Positions 1 through 8,243 of a stretch of DNA of 64,000 bases are shown piece by piece. Below the pieces are notes generated by a model. That model had not been told where the DNA came from. It saw only the letters and a program-made list of their open reading frames with translations, and searched no databases. This DNA is from JADCCX01 sp051649305. GTDB taxonomy: Bacteria; Pseudomonadota; Alphaproteobacteria; Rhizobiales; Beijerinckiaceae. Location of the stretch: positions 1-64,000 of the forward strand of contig JBOFGV010000004.1 of assembly GCA_051649305.1 (NCBI GenBank), in the 5' to 3' direction. Made by a program: the position numbers and the translations under genes. The stretch's first letter is position 1. Every line of letters begins with the position of its first letter.

Positions 1-23
1 TTGAAAAACCTCCGGTTTGAAGG

Positions 24-52
24 TTGACATCAGCGCAGGCCTTTTCCATAAG
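24..52 (+). promoter_or_regulatory. Candidate promoter of tRNA-Tyr
   Basis: A perfect -35 hexamer TTGACA lies at 24-29. It is followed by a 17-base spacer and a weaker -10, CATAAG, at 47-52. Transcription would begin near 59, about 18 bases before the mature tRNA. The assignment rests on consensus match and spacing only. Confidence 0.5.
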
Positions 53-76
53 CCGAGCGCTAACGCTGTTGGCGTT

Positions 77-161
77 GGGAGAATGTCCCGAGTGGCAAAG
101 GGGGCGGACTGTAAATCCGCTGGCTACGCCTTCGTAGGTTCGAGTCCTACTTCTCCCACCA
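77..161 (+). tRNA. tRNA-Tyr (anticodon GTA)
   Basis: A cloverleaf of 85 bases with encoded CCA. The acceptor arms GGGAGAA (77-83) and TTCTCCC (151-157) pair fully. The anticodon loop carries GTA inside CTGTAAATC. There is a long variable arm, as expected for bacterial tRNA-Tyr, and a T-loop GGTTCGAGTCC. Confidence 0.97.
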
Positions 162-219
162 ACCCCTTCTTGTTTATTTGTGTTTGAACAGAAGTGACGC
201 TTTTCAATGATTGTTTGAC

Positions 220-259
220 CATCAAGCACCGGGAGCGAAATCGCCTCCGATGCTTGATG
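220..259. terminator. Long stem-loop 3' of rtcB
   Basis: Two 18-base arms (220-237 and 242-259) are nearly complementary around a 4-base loop AAAT. The arms begin CATCAAGCA and end TGCTTGATG. The structure lies 12 bases beyond the rtcB stop on the minus strand. No clear U-run follows on either strand, so it may be an mRNA-end structure rather than a classical intrinsic terminator. Confidence 0.45.
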
Positions 260-270
260 TCCAGTTTGTA

Positions 271-1620
271 TCAGTCTTTCCAGGGATCAAACTCGTCACT
301 TCCTGCCATAGCGACTGCGAAGGGTTTGAGGTTGTGCGTCACCCTGATTGTACCGCCATGGTGCGCGAGCACTTCTGGCAAGCGCTTGTAGGCCATAGGG
401 CTTTCATCGAGATCTCCACCGGATACCAAAACTCCTGCACGCTGCAGCCACTCGTCCATTTGTAGTCTACTGAATGTCCGAAGAGCCTGTTTGCGTCCAA
501 AATTCCGACCGGCACCGTGAACCGTCGATGACAAGAGGCCTGTCGAAAGATTGTTCTCAACGCCTTCAACGATAACAGCATCATCGCCCATTGAGCCGCC
601 AATAAAGCCTTCCTGTCCGGACCATGCAGGGGTAGCACCCTTACGGACGACCCAGCAATCGACACCCCTGTGCTTCTCCTTCCATGCGAAGTTATGGTGG
701 TTGTGGACGGTATGCATCACTGCGCCACCAATGATTTTGCGAACACGTTCTACAACCCACTCACGGCCGGCATAAGCATAACGCCCGGCGAGGTTCATAC
801 CAGCAAGGTAAGCTTCTCCAATTGAAGAATCTTCATCGACAACAGTTGGAGGCACATGCATTCCATCCTGACCACCAGCCAATTTCAGGTACTTTGTTGC
901 TGTTGAATGGCCAAAACCGCGCGAGCCAAAGTGAACACCGATCCAGACATACCCATCTGTATCGCGAAACAGATCAACGTAATGGTTTCCACTGCCGACA
1001 GTTCCAAGTTGAGCTTTGGCTTTTTGGCGATAATCTTCCATGCCTGAAGCACGCCAAGCATCATTGTCATCAAACAACGTGTGCTCGACCCTTTCCTCAT
1101 TGGTCCTGCCGACGCCGAAAGAAACCGCCTTCTTGATATCAGCAAGGATCGCCGATGCTTTGCTCGCGATATCATCGTATCGCGTATCAAGACGCACAGC
1201 CATGTTCCCACAGGCAATGTCGAAGCCGACACCAGAGATGCTGATCTGTCTGTCATAGGCAATGACAGCGCCGACAGGCTGCGCATAGCCAAGATGCCCA
1301 TCAGCACACAATGCCCCGGCCACAACCCTGCCAACAGACATGCAATTGCGCATCTGCATGATTGTGTTTTCATCATGATCCCCCACAATTGTGAGGGGCG
1401 CATCCCTGTATTGCTCAGGCTGTTCCGAAGGATTAAAAAGATTTTGAGCTTCCGCCTGCTGTGCAGCCTGCTTTTCCTTGCGTGCTGCTTCACGATAATT
1501 CGTCCAAGCTGGCTTGGTTCTTTCGCTACCAATCATAGGAACGCGTGAATCAGGATCAACACCAGCTTCTATAGCAAGTGCACGGGAGCGAATTTCAAAA
1601 GGATCTACTGGTCTGCTCAT
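271..1620 (-). CDS. rtcB: RtcB-family RNA ligase
   Basis: The 449-residue product is an RtcB-type 3'-phosphate RNA ligase, which joins RNA 3'-phosphate or 2',3'-cyclic phosphate ends to 5'-OH ends using GTP and Mn2+ in the cytoplasm. Visible motifs are DGHLGYAQPVGAV near residue 107, GVGFDIACGN near 130 (metal ligands D134 and C137), GSGNH near 211, VHFGSRG near 229 and HNHHN near 307. The nucleotide-accepting histidine is H368 in HGAGR, with RKGATPA just before. Length is near the bacterial norm of about 400-480. The ATG at 1620 is the first in frame and no rtcA, archease or rtcR is adjacent. The gene stands alone, facing the tRNA. In bacteria the role is usually RNA repair rather than tRNA splicing; the physiological substrate here is unknown. 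Confidence 0.93.
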   Translation of the reverse strand: MSRPVDPFEIRSRALAIEAGVDPDSRVPMIGSERTKPAWTNYREAARKEKQAAQQAEAQNLFNPSEQPEQYRDAPLTIVGDHDENTIMQMRNCMSVGRVVAGALCADGHLGYAQPVGAVIAYDRQISISGVGFDIACGNMAVRLDTRYDDIASKASAILADIKKAVSFGVGRTNEERVEHTLFDDNDAWRASGMEDYRQKAKAQLGTVGSGNHYVDLFRDTDGYVWIGVHFGSRGFGHSTATKYLKLAGGQDGMHVPPTVVDEDSSIGEAYLAGMNLAGRYAYAGREWVVERVRKIIGGAVMHTVHNHHNFAWKEKHRGVDCWVVRKGATPAWSGQEGFIGGSMGDDAVIVEGVENNLSTGLLSSTVHGAGRNFGRKQALRTFSRLQMDEWLQRAGVLVSGGDLDESPMAYKRLPEVLAHHGGTIRVTHNLKPFAVAMAGSDEFDPWKD

Positions 1621-1766
1621 GGTTTAGCTCTTACAATCAAGCAACACTGATTTATGTCGCCAATCATAAGAGTGACATATGAATTGATCTTTATCTCATT
1701 CTAGTTTCTTATGAATAAAATTCGCATATTCTGTTTGCTATTGAAAGTGCTCCCCACCAACCCTCT

Positions 1767-2132
1767 TCAAAGCACGCGGTCGAGCCACTGCCAGAGGGAT
1801 GTGATCCAGACCATTCCGGTCAACAGCAGCATCATCAGCACAGCAGCTGATCCGAGATCCTTCACATAACCGATGAGTTCATGCTGGTCCGGATGCAGGC
1901 GGTCGCAGAGCTTTTCGATCGCGGTGTTGAGGAGTTCCACCGCCAGAACGATCAGAATAACGCCAATCAGCGCAATGCGCTTCCATGTTTCATCGGCAAT
2001 GATCAGGGCGAGGGGAATGGCGACGAGGAGCAGATACATCTCCTCGCGCACGGCTGATTCAGAGTGGAAAGCGCGCCCGAGAGCGCGCCTTGAATTGTTG
2101 TAGGCTGCAATAATCCGTTGCATAGGCGTCAA
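1767..2132 (-). CDS. dgkA: Diacylglycerol kinase (prokaryotic, DgkA)
   Basis: The 121-residue integral membrane protein phosphorylates diacylglycerol to phosphatidic acid in the inner membrane, recycling lipid from periplasmic glucan and lipid modification. The family signature ELLNTAIE (Glu and Asn for Mg-ATP) is present, followed by a KDLGSAAV segment. Three hydrophobic helices are visible, and length matches the family (about 120). The upstream gene stops immediately before, so the first possible start is TTG at 2132; an ATG three codons later (2123) is an equally reasonable start. It is the last gene of the minus-strand run. Translational coupling to the preceding Bug-type gene is likely. 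Confidence 0.92.
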   Translation of the reverse strand: MTPMQRIIAAYNNSRRALGRAFHSESAVREEMYLLLVAIPLALIIADETWKRIALIGVILIVLAVELLNTAIEKLCDRLHPDQHELIGYVKDLGSAAVLMMLLLTGMVWITSLWQWLDRVL

Positions 2133-3110
2133 TCAGTCGATGGCGATATTGGCGCCCTTGATGACGGGCTCCCAGATGCCGAGTTCCTTGGTCACAAACT
2201 CTGCCAATTGCTGGGGTGTTGTTCCAACAGTGAGTGCCGAGATGTCGGTCAACTTGGCTTTGACGGCTGGATCCTTAATCGCCTTGTTGGCCTCTTCATT
2301 CAATTTGGCAATGACGGCTGCCGGTGTGCCAGCGGGCGCAAACAGGCCATTCCAGGAATAGACATCGTAGTCCTTGAGGCCGGATTCGATGGCTGTTGGG
2401 ATATTCTCGAAGCCAGGTACGCGCTCTTTCACGGTGACAGCCAAGGCCTTGATGGTGCCTGCACGGATGTGCGGAACCGCTGGTGGCAGGTTGTCCATCA
2501 TGATCTTGATCTGGCCGCCAAGCAGGTCATTCATGGCTGGCCCGCCGCCACGATAGGGCACATGCTGCATGTCGGTGCCTGTCAGGCGCTTGAACAACTC
2601 GCCTGCCACATGGTTGGGGGTGCCATTGCCGGAGGAAGCATAGCTGTGTTTGCCCGGCTCTTTCTTCAAAAGGGCCACAAGTTCCGCAACTGTGTTCACG
2701 CCAAGCGAAGGATGCACCAGAATCACGCTTGGGATTGTTGCCAGCAGCGAGATCGGCGCAAAGTCCTTCACGGGGTCAAAGAGCTTTGTCTTCGCCATAA
2801 TCGGGTTGAGAGTGTGGGTCGAGATCGTGCCCATCAGGATTGTGTGGCCATCAGGTGCAGCCTTGGCGACAGCAGCAGCACCCACGCCACCGCCAGCACC
2901 GGCGCGGTTTTCAACGATAACCTGCGAACCCAGTGTTTCGCTCATCTTGGCCGCAAGAATACGCGCCACAACGTCTGTCGAGCCGCCGGGCGCGAAAGGC
3001 ACAACGATGTTGATGGGCTTTGACGGGAAGGCCTGTGCAAAAGCAACCGACGGTATGACGCCTGCTGCAGCGGCACCTGCCAGAATTGAACGGCGTGAAA
3101 GATTTGTCAT
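2133..3110 (-). CDS. Bug/TctC-family periplasmic solute-binding protein
   Basis: The 325-residue product is an extracytoplasmic receptor of the TctC (Bug) family, which binds small carboxylates or related acids. The N-terminus NLSRRSILAGAAAAG ending VAFAQA resembles a Tat/Sec signal cleaved near residue 26. Family hallmarks are PINIVVPFAPGGSTDVVAR, the NRAGAGGG loop, the APDGHTILMG segment and a HVPYRGGGPAMNDLLGGQ ligand-binding stretch. No tctA or tctB membrane subunits are nearby, so it is an orphan receptor, common in alpha- and betaproteobacteria. It follows livF in the same direction with a good ribosome site (GGGAGAA), so it may be co-transcribed with the amino-acid-type transporter. 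Ligand unknown. Confidence 0.9.
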   Translation of the reverse strand: MTNLSRRSILAGAAAAGVIPSVAFAQAFPSKPINIVVPFAPGGSTDVVARILAAKMSETLGSQVIVENRAGAGGGVGAAAVAKAAPDGHTILMGTISTHTLNPIMAKTKLFDPVKDFAPISLLATIPSVILVHPSLGVNTVAELVALLKKEPGKHSYASSGNGTPNHVAGELFKRLTGTDMQHVPYRGGGPAMNDLLGGQIKIMMDNLPPAVPHIRAGTIKALAVTVKERVPGFENIPTAIESGLKDYDVYSWNGLFAPAGTPAAVIAKLNEEANKAIKDPAVKAKLTDISALTVGTTPQQLAEFVTKELGIWEPVIKGANIAID

Positions 3111-3162
3111 TGGTTTCTCCCTAGGATTGTTTTGTCGTCTTTTAAACTGTCCGGGGCTTACG

Positions 3163-3876
3163 TCAAACAGCCAGATACTGCTCGCGGATCGACTTGTCCG
3201 AGATCAGCGTTTGCATTGTGCCATCAAAGCGAACCAATCCTTTTTCCACGACCACGGCGCGCTCTGCCACCAACTGGGCGAAATGCAGGTTCTGCTCGGA
3301 AATGAGCACAGAGAGTCCTTCGCGCTTCAGGCGGATGATCGCTTTTGCCATATCCTCGATGATGACCGGGGCAAGACCTTCCGACGGCTCGTCCAGCAGC
3401 ACAAGGCGCGGATTGCCCATCAAGGTGCGCGCAATGGTCAGCATTTGCTGCTCGCCACCAGACATTTGCCCACCGGGTCGGTCTTTCATACGGCCGAGGT
3501 TGGGGAAAATCTCGAAGAGCGCATCAGGTGTCCAGCGCGGTGCACCGGAGCGGGCAGGGCGCTCGCCGACGGATAGATTTTCCATGACGGTCAGTTCCGA
3601 GAATATGCGCCGCTCCTCGGGCACATAGCCAAGGCCCAATCGCGCGATCTCGAAGGGCTCGCGTCCGGCGATGGCGTTGCCAGCAAACTCGACTGTGCCA
3701 GACGAAGGCGGTACCAATCCCATGATGGCTTTCATGGTGGTGGATTTGCCAGCCCCGTTACGGCCCAGAAGCGCCACCACTTCGCCATCCGCCATATCGA
3801 AGGTAATACCGTGCAGGATATGGGCGCGACCGTAAAAGGCATTGATGCCCTTTACACTGAGCAAAGGCGAAGCCAT
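3163..3876 (-). CDS. livF: ABC transporter ATP-binding protein, LivF type
   Basis: The 237-residue ATPase belongs to the branched-chain amino acid (HAAT) importer class. It shows Walker A GRNGAGKST, signature MSGGEQQMLTIAR, Walker B LVLLDEPSEGLAP and the switch histidine region, with the short C-terminus of LivF proteins. Its start overlaps the stop of livG by one base, indicating translational coupling. With LivG it powers the fused LivH-LivM pore upstream. The substrate is probably an amino acid, amide or aromatic acid; the family alone does not decide it. Confidence 0.93.
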   Translation of the reverse strand: MASPLLSVKGINAFYGRAHILHGITFDMADGEVVALLGRNGAGKSTTMKAIMGLVPPSSGTVEFAGNAIAGREPFEIARLGLGYVPEERRIFSELTVMENLSVGERPARSGAPRWTPDALFEIFPNLGRMKDRPGGQMSGGEQQMLTIARTLMGNPRLVLLDEPSEGLAPVIIEDMAKAIIRLKREGLSVLISEQNLHFAQLVAERAVVVEKGLVRFDGTMQTLISDKSIREQYLAV

Positions 3877-4640
3877 CAGTGCGCCTCCCCGTAAGTGGAA
3901 CCTGTGCCGAGATAAACGGCCTGCACAGCGGGATTGGCGCGCACTTCCTGCGATGTGCCTTCGGCAATCAAGCGACCGCGGTCGAGGACGATCACGCGGT
4001 CGGCGTGCGCGAAAACGACATCCATGTCGTGTTCGGTGAAGAGCACAGCAATGCCGCGTGAGCGGGCGATCTCGGCCGTCAGATCCATCAGGGCAATGCG
4101 CTCGCTGGGGGCCATGCCCGCTGTTGGCTCATCCATCAGCAGCAGTTTTGGCGCGTTGGCGAGGGCAACGGCCAGTTCGACGCGCTTCAGATCCCCGTAG
4201 GCGAGAACACCGCAGGCGCGGCTCGCCTGATCGGCCATATTGACCAATGCAAGCAGCTCGTCAGCTTTGTCGCTGTGGAGCGCGGTGGCGCTGCCCGTGA
4301 AGCGCCATTCCTGCCGGTTGGCAGCAATAAGTGCGGTCTGGATGTTCTCCTTCACGGTCATTGAGCCATAGGTTGCCGTGATCTGGAATGTGCGGCCCAC
4401 GCCCTTGTGCGCCACAACGCGTGGCAGCATGCCGGTGATGTTCTCACCCAGCAAGGTCACGCTGCCGCGGTCCGGCTTCAGATGGCCGTTGAGCATGTTG
4501 AAGCAGGTGGTCTTGCCCGCGCCATTGGGGCCGATGAGGGCGAGCAGCTCTCCGGCGGACACTTGAAACGAAACGCCGTCAACGGCTTTCACGCCGCCGA
4601 AGGTCTTGGCAATGGAATCGACTGTCAGCACAACACTCAT
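3876..4640 (-). CDS. livG: ABC transporter ATP-binding protein, LivG type
   Basis: The 254-residue partner ATPase has Walker A GPNGAGKTT, the LivG-type signature LAYGDLKRVELA in place of LSGGQ, Walker B LLLMDEPTAGM and a D-loop/H-loop TEHDMDVVFAHAD. The C-terminus carries the VRANPAVQAVYLG motif typical of LivG. ATG at 4640 overlaps the permease stop by four bases. Order permease-LivG-LivF is the usual one for HAAT operons. Confidence 0.93.
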   Translation of the reverse strand: MSVVLTVDSIAKTFGGVKAVDGVSFQVSAGELLALIGPNGAGKTTCFNMLNGHLKPDRGSVTLLGENITGMLPRVVAHKGVGRTFQITATYGSMTVKENIQTALIAANRQEWRFTGSATALHSDKADELLALVNMADQASRACGVLAYGDLKRVELAVALANAPKLLLMDEPTAGMAPSERIALMDLTAEIARSRGIAVLFTEHDMDVVFAHADRVIVLDRGRLIAEGTSQEVRANPAVQAVYLGTGSTYGEAH

Positions 4641-6496
4641 GATTTCGTGTCCGCTGCGCGCCGCTCACGCCACTCGATTGCCGTTCCCACAAGGCCTTTG
4701 GGGAAGAGCACGACAAGCAGCACGATGACCAGACCGAGGATGAAGCGCCAGTAGGTGGTGAAGCGCATCAACTGCTCTTCGAGGCCAATGAAGACAATAG
4801 CACCAGCTACAGGACCACTGAGTGTCTGGACACCGCCCAGCAGCACCATCAGCAGCGCATCAACCGACTTTGGAATCGCCATATAGGTTGGAAAAACCGA
4901 ACCTTTGAAGAAGGCAAACAAACCGCCTGCAAGGCCAGCAGCAACCGCAGCAAGCGTAAAGCCAATCCACTGAAGGCGCTGGACATTGAGGCCGCTGGCC
5001 TCCGCCCTGAGCGGGCTGTCGCGTCCCGCCCGCAGGGCATAGCCAAACGGCGTGAAGACAAGCAGGCGCAGCAGCAGAATGCCGATAACGGACAGCAGGA
5101 GTGCCAGATAGAAATACACCAGCTTTGGCTTGGCCCACGCGCTCGGCCAGACGCCGAGAATGCCGTTGTCCCCGCCGGTCAGGTCTACCCACTGGAAGGC
5201 GGTGGCCCATGCGATCTGCGCAAAGGCGAGGGTGAGCATGGCGAGGTAAACACCTGAGAGACGTACGCAGAACCAGCCGAAGAGCAGGCCAGCAAGACCT
5301 GCCATGAGCGGGGCAGCGAACAGGCCAACGACCATCGGCACAGCCAGCCATTTGATGGCGAGGGCTGCGCCGTAAGCACCAAGTCCAAAATAGGCGGCGT
5401 GCCCAAAGGAATGCATGCCGCCCGGTCCCATCATGAAATGCAGGGACGCCGCAAACAACGCAAAGATCGTGAGTTCCGTCATGAAGGAGATGCTGTAATC
5501 TCCCAGCAGGGGAGGCAGAAGAACGAAGACCGCCAACACAGCGAGACCAATCATCTTGGTGAGTCTGTCCGCTGGCAGAAACAGAGGTTCTGGCAAAACC
5601 TGCCCTTTGGCAGCGATACCAGAGGGACGGCGGCCTAGCAGGCCGTAGGGCTTCACCACCAGCACAATCGCCATGACTATGAAGGCCAGCACAAGTGTGC
5701 TTTTGGGAAAGAACACGATACCAAAGGCATGCACAAGGCCAATGAGAACAGCAGCGATGTAGGCGCCTGTGATGCTGCCAAGACCACCCACCACAACCAC
5801 AACGAACACCTCGGTGATCATCGCAAGATCCATATGCAGGGTTACAGCCTCACGGGGCAATTGCAATGCGCCGCCTAGCCCTGCCAGCGCCGAGCCAAAC
5901 AGGAAGACGGAAGTGAACAGCAGACGCTGGTTGACGCCAAGCGCGCCGACCATCTCGCGGTCCAGTGTGGCTGCCCGCACCAGTGTTCCCCAGCGTGTGC
6001 GGTTGAACAGCAGCCACAAAATGCCAAGCACAATGGGGCCAATGAAGATCAACAGCAGCTCGTAGGTGGGGAAGCGGTTGCCAAACAAGATAACAAAGCT
6101 TTTGAAGCCCGGCGCGCGCGGTCCAAGCTTGTCCTCTGGCCCCCAGATTGCCAGCGTAATGTCCTGTATCATCAGCACAACGCCGAAGGTGGCAAGCAGT
6201 TGAAAGAGCTCAGGAGCGTGATAAATGCGCCGTAGCAGGGTCATTTCGATGGCTGCACCAAGCAAGCCAACGACAATTGCTGCCAGCAGCACTGCGGACC
6301 AGTAGCTCCAGCCGCTGTCTCCTCCCAGCGCGCTGACAAGCGTGTAAGCGATGTAGGCACCCAGCATATAGAACGAGCCGTGAGCAAAGTTCACGATGCG
6401 GGTGACGCCGAAGATGATCGAGAGGCCGGACGCGACGAGAAACAGCGATGATGCTGAGGCGAGTCCGTTCATCGTCTGAATAAGGAAGAAGTCCAT
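4637..6496 (-). CDS. Fused LivH-LivM ABC transporter permease
   Basis: A single 619-residue polypeptide carries both inner-membrane permeases of a HAAT importer. Residues about 1-290 are LivH-like, with GLSIIFGVTRIVNFAHGSFYMLGAY near the start and the REMVGALGVN coupling segment. Residues about 320-610 are LivM-like, with GPGGMHSFGHAAYFGLGAYG, LTLAFAQIAWA and the GRDSPLRAEASGLN coupling helix. Separate livH and livM are the rule, so this is a genuine fusion; no stop or frameshift is seen at the junction. At least 14 hydrophobic helices are expected. It feeds into livG by a four-base overlap. The binding protein lies 183 bases upstream beyond a palindromic repeat. Confidence 0.92.
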   Translation of the reverse strand: MDFFLIQTMNGLASASSLFLVASGLSIIFGVTRIVNFAHGSFYMLGAYIAYTLVSALGGDSGWSYWSAVLLAAIVVGLLGAAIEMTLLRRIYHAPELFQLLATFGVVLMIQDITLAIWGPEDKLGPRAPGFKSFVILFGNRFPTYELLLIFIGPIVLGILWLLFNRTRWGTLVRAATLDREMVGALGVNQRLLFTSVFLFGSALAGLGGALQLPREAVTLHMDLAMITEVFVVVVVGGLGSITGAYIAAVLIGLVHAFGIVFFPKSTLVLAFIVMAIVLVVKPYGLLGRRPSGIAAKGQVLPEPLFLPADRLTKMIGLAVLAVFVLLPPLLGDYSISFMTELTIFALFAASLHFMMGPGGMHSFGHAAYFGLGAYGAALAIKWLAVPMVVGLFAAPLMAGLAGLLFGWFCVRLSGVYLAMLTLAFAQIAWATAFQWVDLTGGDNGILGVWPSAWAKPKLVYFYLALLLSVIGILLLRLLVFTPFGYALRAGRDSPLRAEASGLNVQRLQWIGFTLAAVAAGLAGGLFAFFKGSVFPTYMAIPKSVDALLMVLLGGVQTLSGPVAGAIVFIGLEEQLMRFTTYWRFILGLVIVLLVVLFPKGLVGTAIEWRERRAADTKS

Positions 6497-6527
6497 TCAG
6501 GCGCACGCCGTGTTTGGCGGACGCTCT

Positions 6528-6646
6528 GTGCGTCCTTCGAGGCTCGCCTTAGGCTCGCACCTCAGGATGAGGAAAACAGCGGGTTTCAAAACGATAATTT
6601 CCCTCATCCTGAGGTGTGTAGCGAAGCGAAGCCTCGAAGGACGCAC
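6528..6646. repeat. Intergenic palindromic repeat element
   Basis: Arms at 6528-6572 and 6602-6646 are imperfect inverted copies of each other around a 29-base AT-rich loop. The left arm runs GTGCGTCCTTCGAGGCT and ends CTCAGGATGAGG; the right arm begins CCTCATCCTGAGG and ends CCTCGAAGGACGCAC. Sequences of this form are dispersed between genes in many rhizobial genomes. Here it separates the binding-protein gene from the permease gene. It could act as an mRNA processing or stability structure that lets the binding protein be made in excess; that role is inferred. Confidence 0.8.
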
Positions 6647-6679
6647 AATATCAGTGTAGATCACCTTTGGCGGCGCTTC

Positions 6680-7882
6680 TCACTGCGGGCGAAGCGTCTT
6701 CACCACAGCATCCGATGGCAGATACTTCTCGCCGTCAGCATAGCGCCAGTTGACCATAACGCCCTTGCCGTTCTTCACATCCGTGCGACCAACGAAAGCG
6801 CCGAGCGTTGACTGGTGGTCAATCGCGCGGAATTCCACCATGCCGAAGACGCTGCTGAACTTCAGTCCCTTCATGGCATCGATGACCTTCTCGTTGTCGA
6901 CAGTGCCAGCCTTCTTGATGGCTGCAGCAATGGCCACAACCGTGTCATAGCCAACAACCGAGCCAAGGCGTGGATAGTCGTTGAATTTTGCCTGATAGGC
7001 GGTGCGGAACTTGGTGTGCTCTGCTGTCGCAATATCAGCATGCGGGTAGCCGGTGACAATCCAGCCCTTGGGTGTTTCTGCTCCCAGTGGATCCATGTAT
7101 TCCGGCTCGCCGGTCAGCATGCTGGCGACAACACGGCCTTCAAACAGGCCGCGCGTGTTGCCCTGACGCACGAAATTGATCAGATCACCGCCGAAGGTCA
7201 CGTTGAAAATGCCGTCTGGCTTGGCTGCCTCGATGGCCTGCACGGTGGCACCGGCATCAATGCGACCAAGGGCAGGGTACTGCTCAACCACGAATTCCAC
7301 ATCGGGCTTCGCAGCCTTAAGCAGTTCCTTGAACCACTTGGCGGCAGACTGGCCGTACTCATAGTTTGGCGCAACCACAGCCCAGCGTTTGGCAGGCAGC
7401 TTGGCTGCTTCCTCAACCAGCATTGCGGCCTGCATGTAGGTGGAGGGACGCAGGCGGAAGGTGTATCGGTTGCCTTTGCCCCACACCAAGGCATCAGACA
7501 AAGGTTCAGAAGCGACGTACAAGCGCTTGTTCTGGTTGGCGAAATCTGCAATTGCGAGGCCGACGTTGGAAAGAAAACCTCCGGCCAGAATATCAACTTT
7601 CTCAGAGTTGATCAGATCGCCTGCAAGACGCACAGCATCCTCCGGCTTGCCGCCGTCATCGCGGAACACGCTTTCCAATTTGCGGCCCAGCACACCTCCA
7701 GCAGCATTGATTTGCTCAACAGCCATATCCCAGCCATTGCGATAGGGGCGCAGGAACGCGGGTTGGGCGGTATAGCTGTTGATTTCGCCGATCTTGATGT
7801 TTGCGCCTTGCGCGTGTGTCAGGCCGGGCAGAGCAAGCGTTGCCGCTGATCCAGCTACAAAATGACGGCGATTCAGGCGCAT
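6680..7882 (-). CDS. ABC transporter substrate-binding protein, LivK/HAAT type
   Basis: The 400-residue periplasmic receptor starts with a twin-arginine-like signal MRLNRRHFVAGSAATLALPG cleaved near HAQG. The mature part has the Peripla_BP_6 layout: IKIGEINSYTAQPA at the start, the ELE-like DDGGKPEDAVRLAGDLI segment, an ILAGGFLSNVGLAIA loop and a C-terminal lobe with GYDTVVAIAAAIKKAG. It heads the minus-strand liv-type operon and presumably delivers substrate to LivHM-G-F. Ligand is not predictable from motifs. Its promoter must lie in the divergent region 7883-8047 shared with the sulfonate-type transporter. Confidence 0.9.
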   Translation of the reverse strand: MRLNRRHFVAGSAATLALPGLTHAQGANIKIGEINSYTAQPAFLRPYRNGWDMAVEQINAAGGVLGRKLESVFRDDGGKPEDAVRLAGDLINSEKVDILAGGFLSNVGLAIADFANQNKRLYVASEPLSDALVWGKGNRYTFRLRPSTYMQAAMLVEEAAKLPAKRWAVVAPNYEYGQSAAKWFKELLKAAKPDVEFVVEQYPALGRIDAGATVQAIEAAKPDGIFNVTFGGDLINFVRQGNTRGLFEGRVVASMLTGEPEYMDPLGAETPKGWIVTGYPHADIATAEHTKFRTAYQAKFNDYPRLGSVVGYDTVVAIAAAIKKAGTVDNEKVIDAMKGLKFSSVFGMVEFRAIDHQSTLGAFVGRTDVKNGKGVMVNWRYADGEKYLPSDAVVKTLRPQ

Positions 7883-8047
7883 GGTTCAACCCCTCCGGTT
7901 ATACATCGATACCGAAGGTTAAGCGTCGGTATTTTTATGTCAACGGTTGTTTGCAGAGACGCATCATAACCCACTTTGTGCTGGCACCCTTAAATACACA
8001 ATTTTCTGCGTGTTATAAAAATAAAACAAAAATCATCAGTTTAATAT

Positions 8048-8076
8048 TTGACATGACGGACTTATCGTTCTATTTA
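8048..8076 (+). promoter_or_regulatory. Promoter of the SAM-II-controlled transporter operon
   Basis: TTGACA at 8048-8053, a 17-base spacer and TATTTA at 8071-8076. The predicted start, about 7 bases beyond the -10, falls at 8083, exactly where the first stem of the SAM-II aptamer begins. The fit of the two predictions supports both. Confidence 0.6.
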
Positions 8077-8082
8077 ACGAAC

Positions 8083-8161
8083 AGCGCCGATTTGAGCAAC
8101 AGCTTGCGGGCGCTTCGGTAGCAGGGATGAATCCTGTTGCCGGTAAACAAATGCAGCTAAA
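8083..8161 (+). ncRNA. SAM-II riboswitch aptamer
   Basis: Recognised by eye from the SAM-II (metA-motif) pattern. Stem P1 is AGCGCC (8083-8088) with GGCGCT (8109-8114). Its loop holds the conserved GATTT (8089-8093) and CTTGC (8103-8107). TAAA (8144-8147) and GCTAAA (8156-8161) follow. The pseudoknot pairs AGCTTGC (8101-8107, one bulged T) with GCAGCT (8153-8158). A variable hairpin (about 8116-8143) is inserted between P1 and TAAA. A purine-rich GGGAG (8167-8171) lies just downstream. In this class, SAM binding folds the pseudoknot and hides the ribosome site. It should lower expression of the following transporter when SAM is plentiful. Confidence 0.85.
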
Positions 8162-8243
8162 GCGCCGGGAGCGCGGGATGTGCCATGCACAACTCGCAAC
8201 CCCTCCGTTTGACGCTGCGGCCTCGACAAAACGGAGATTGAAC

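Noticed and set aside
2118..3023. A 301-codon plus-strand open frame
   Set aside because: Shadow of the TctC-family gene on the minus strand.
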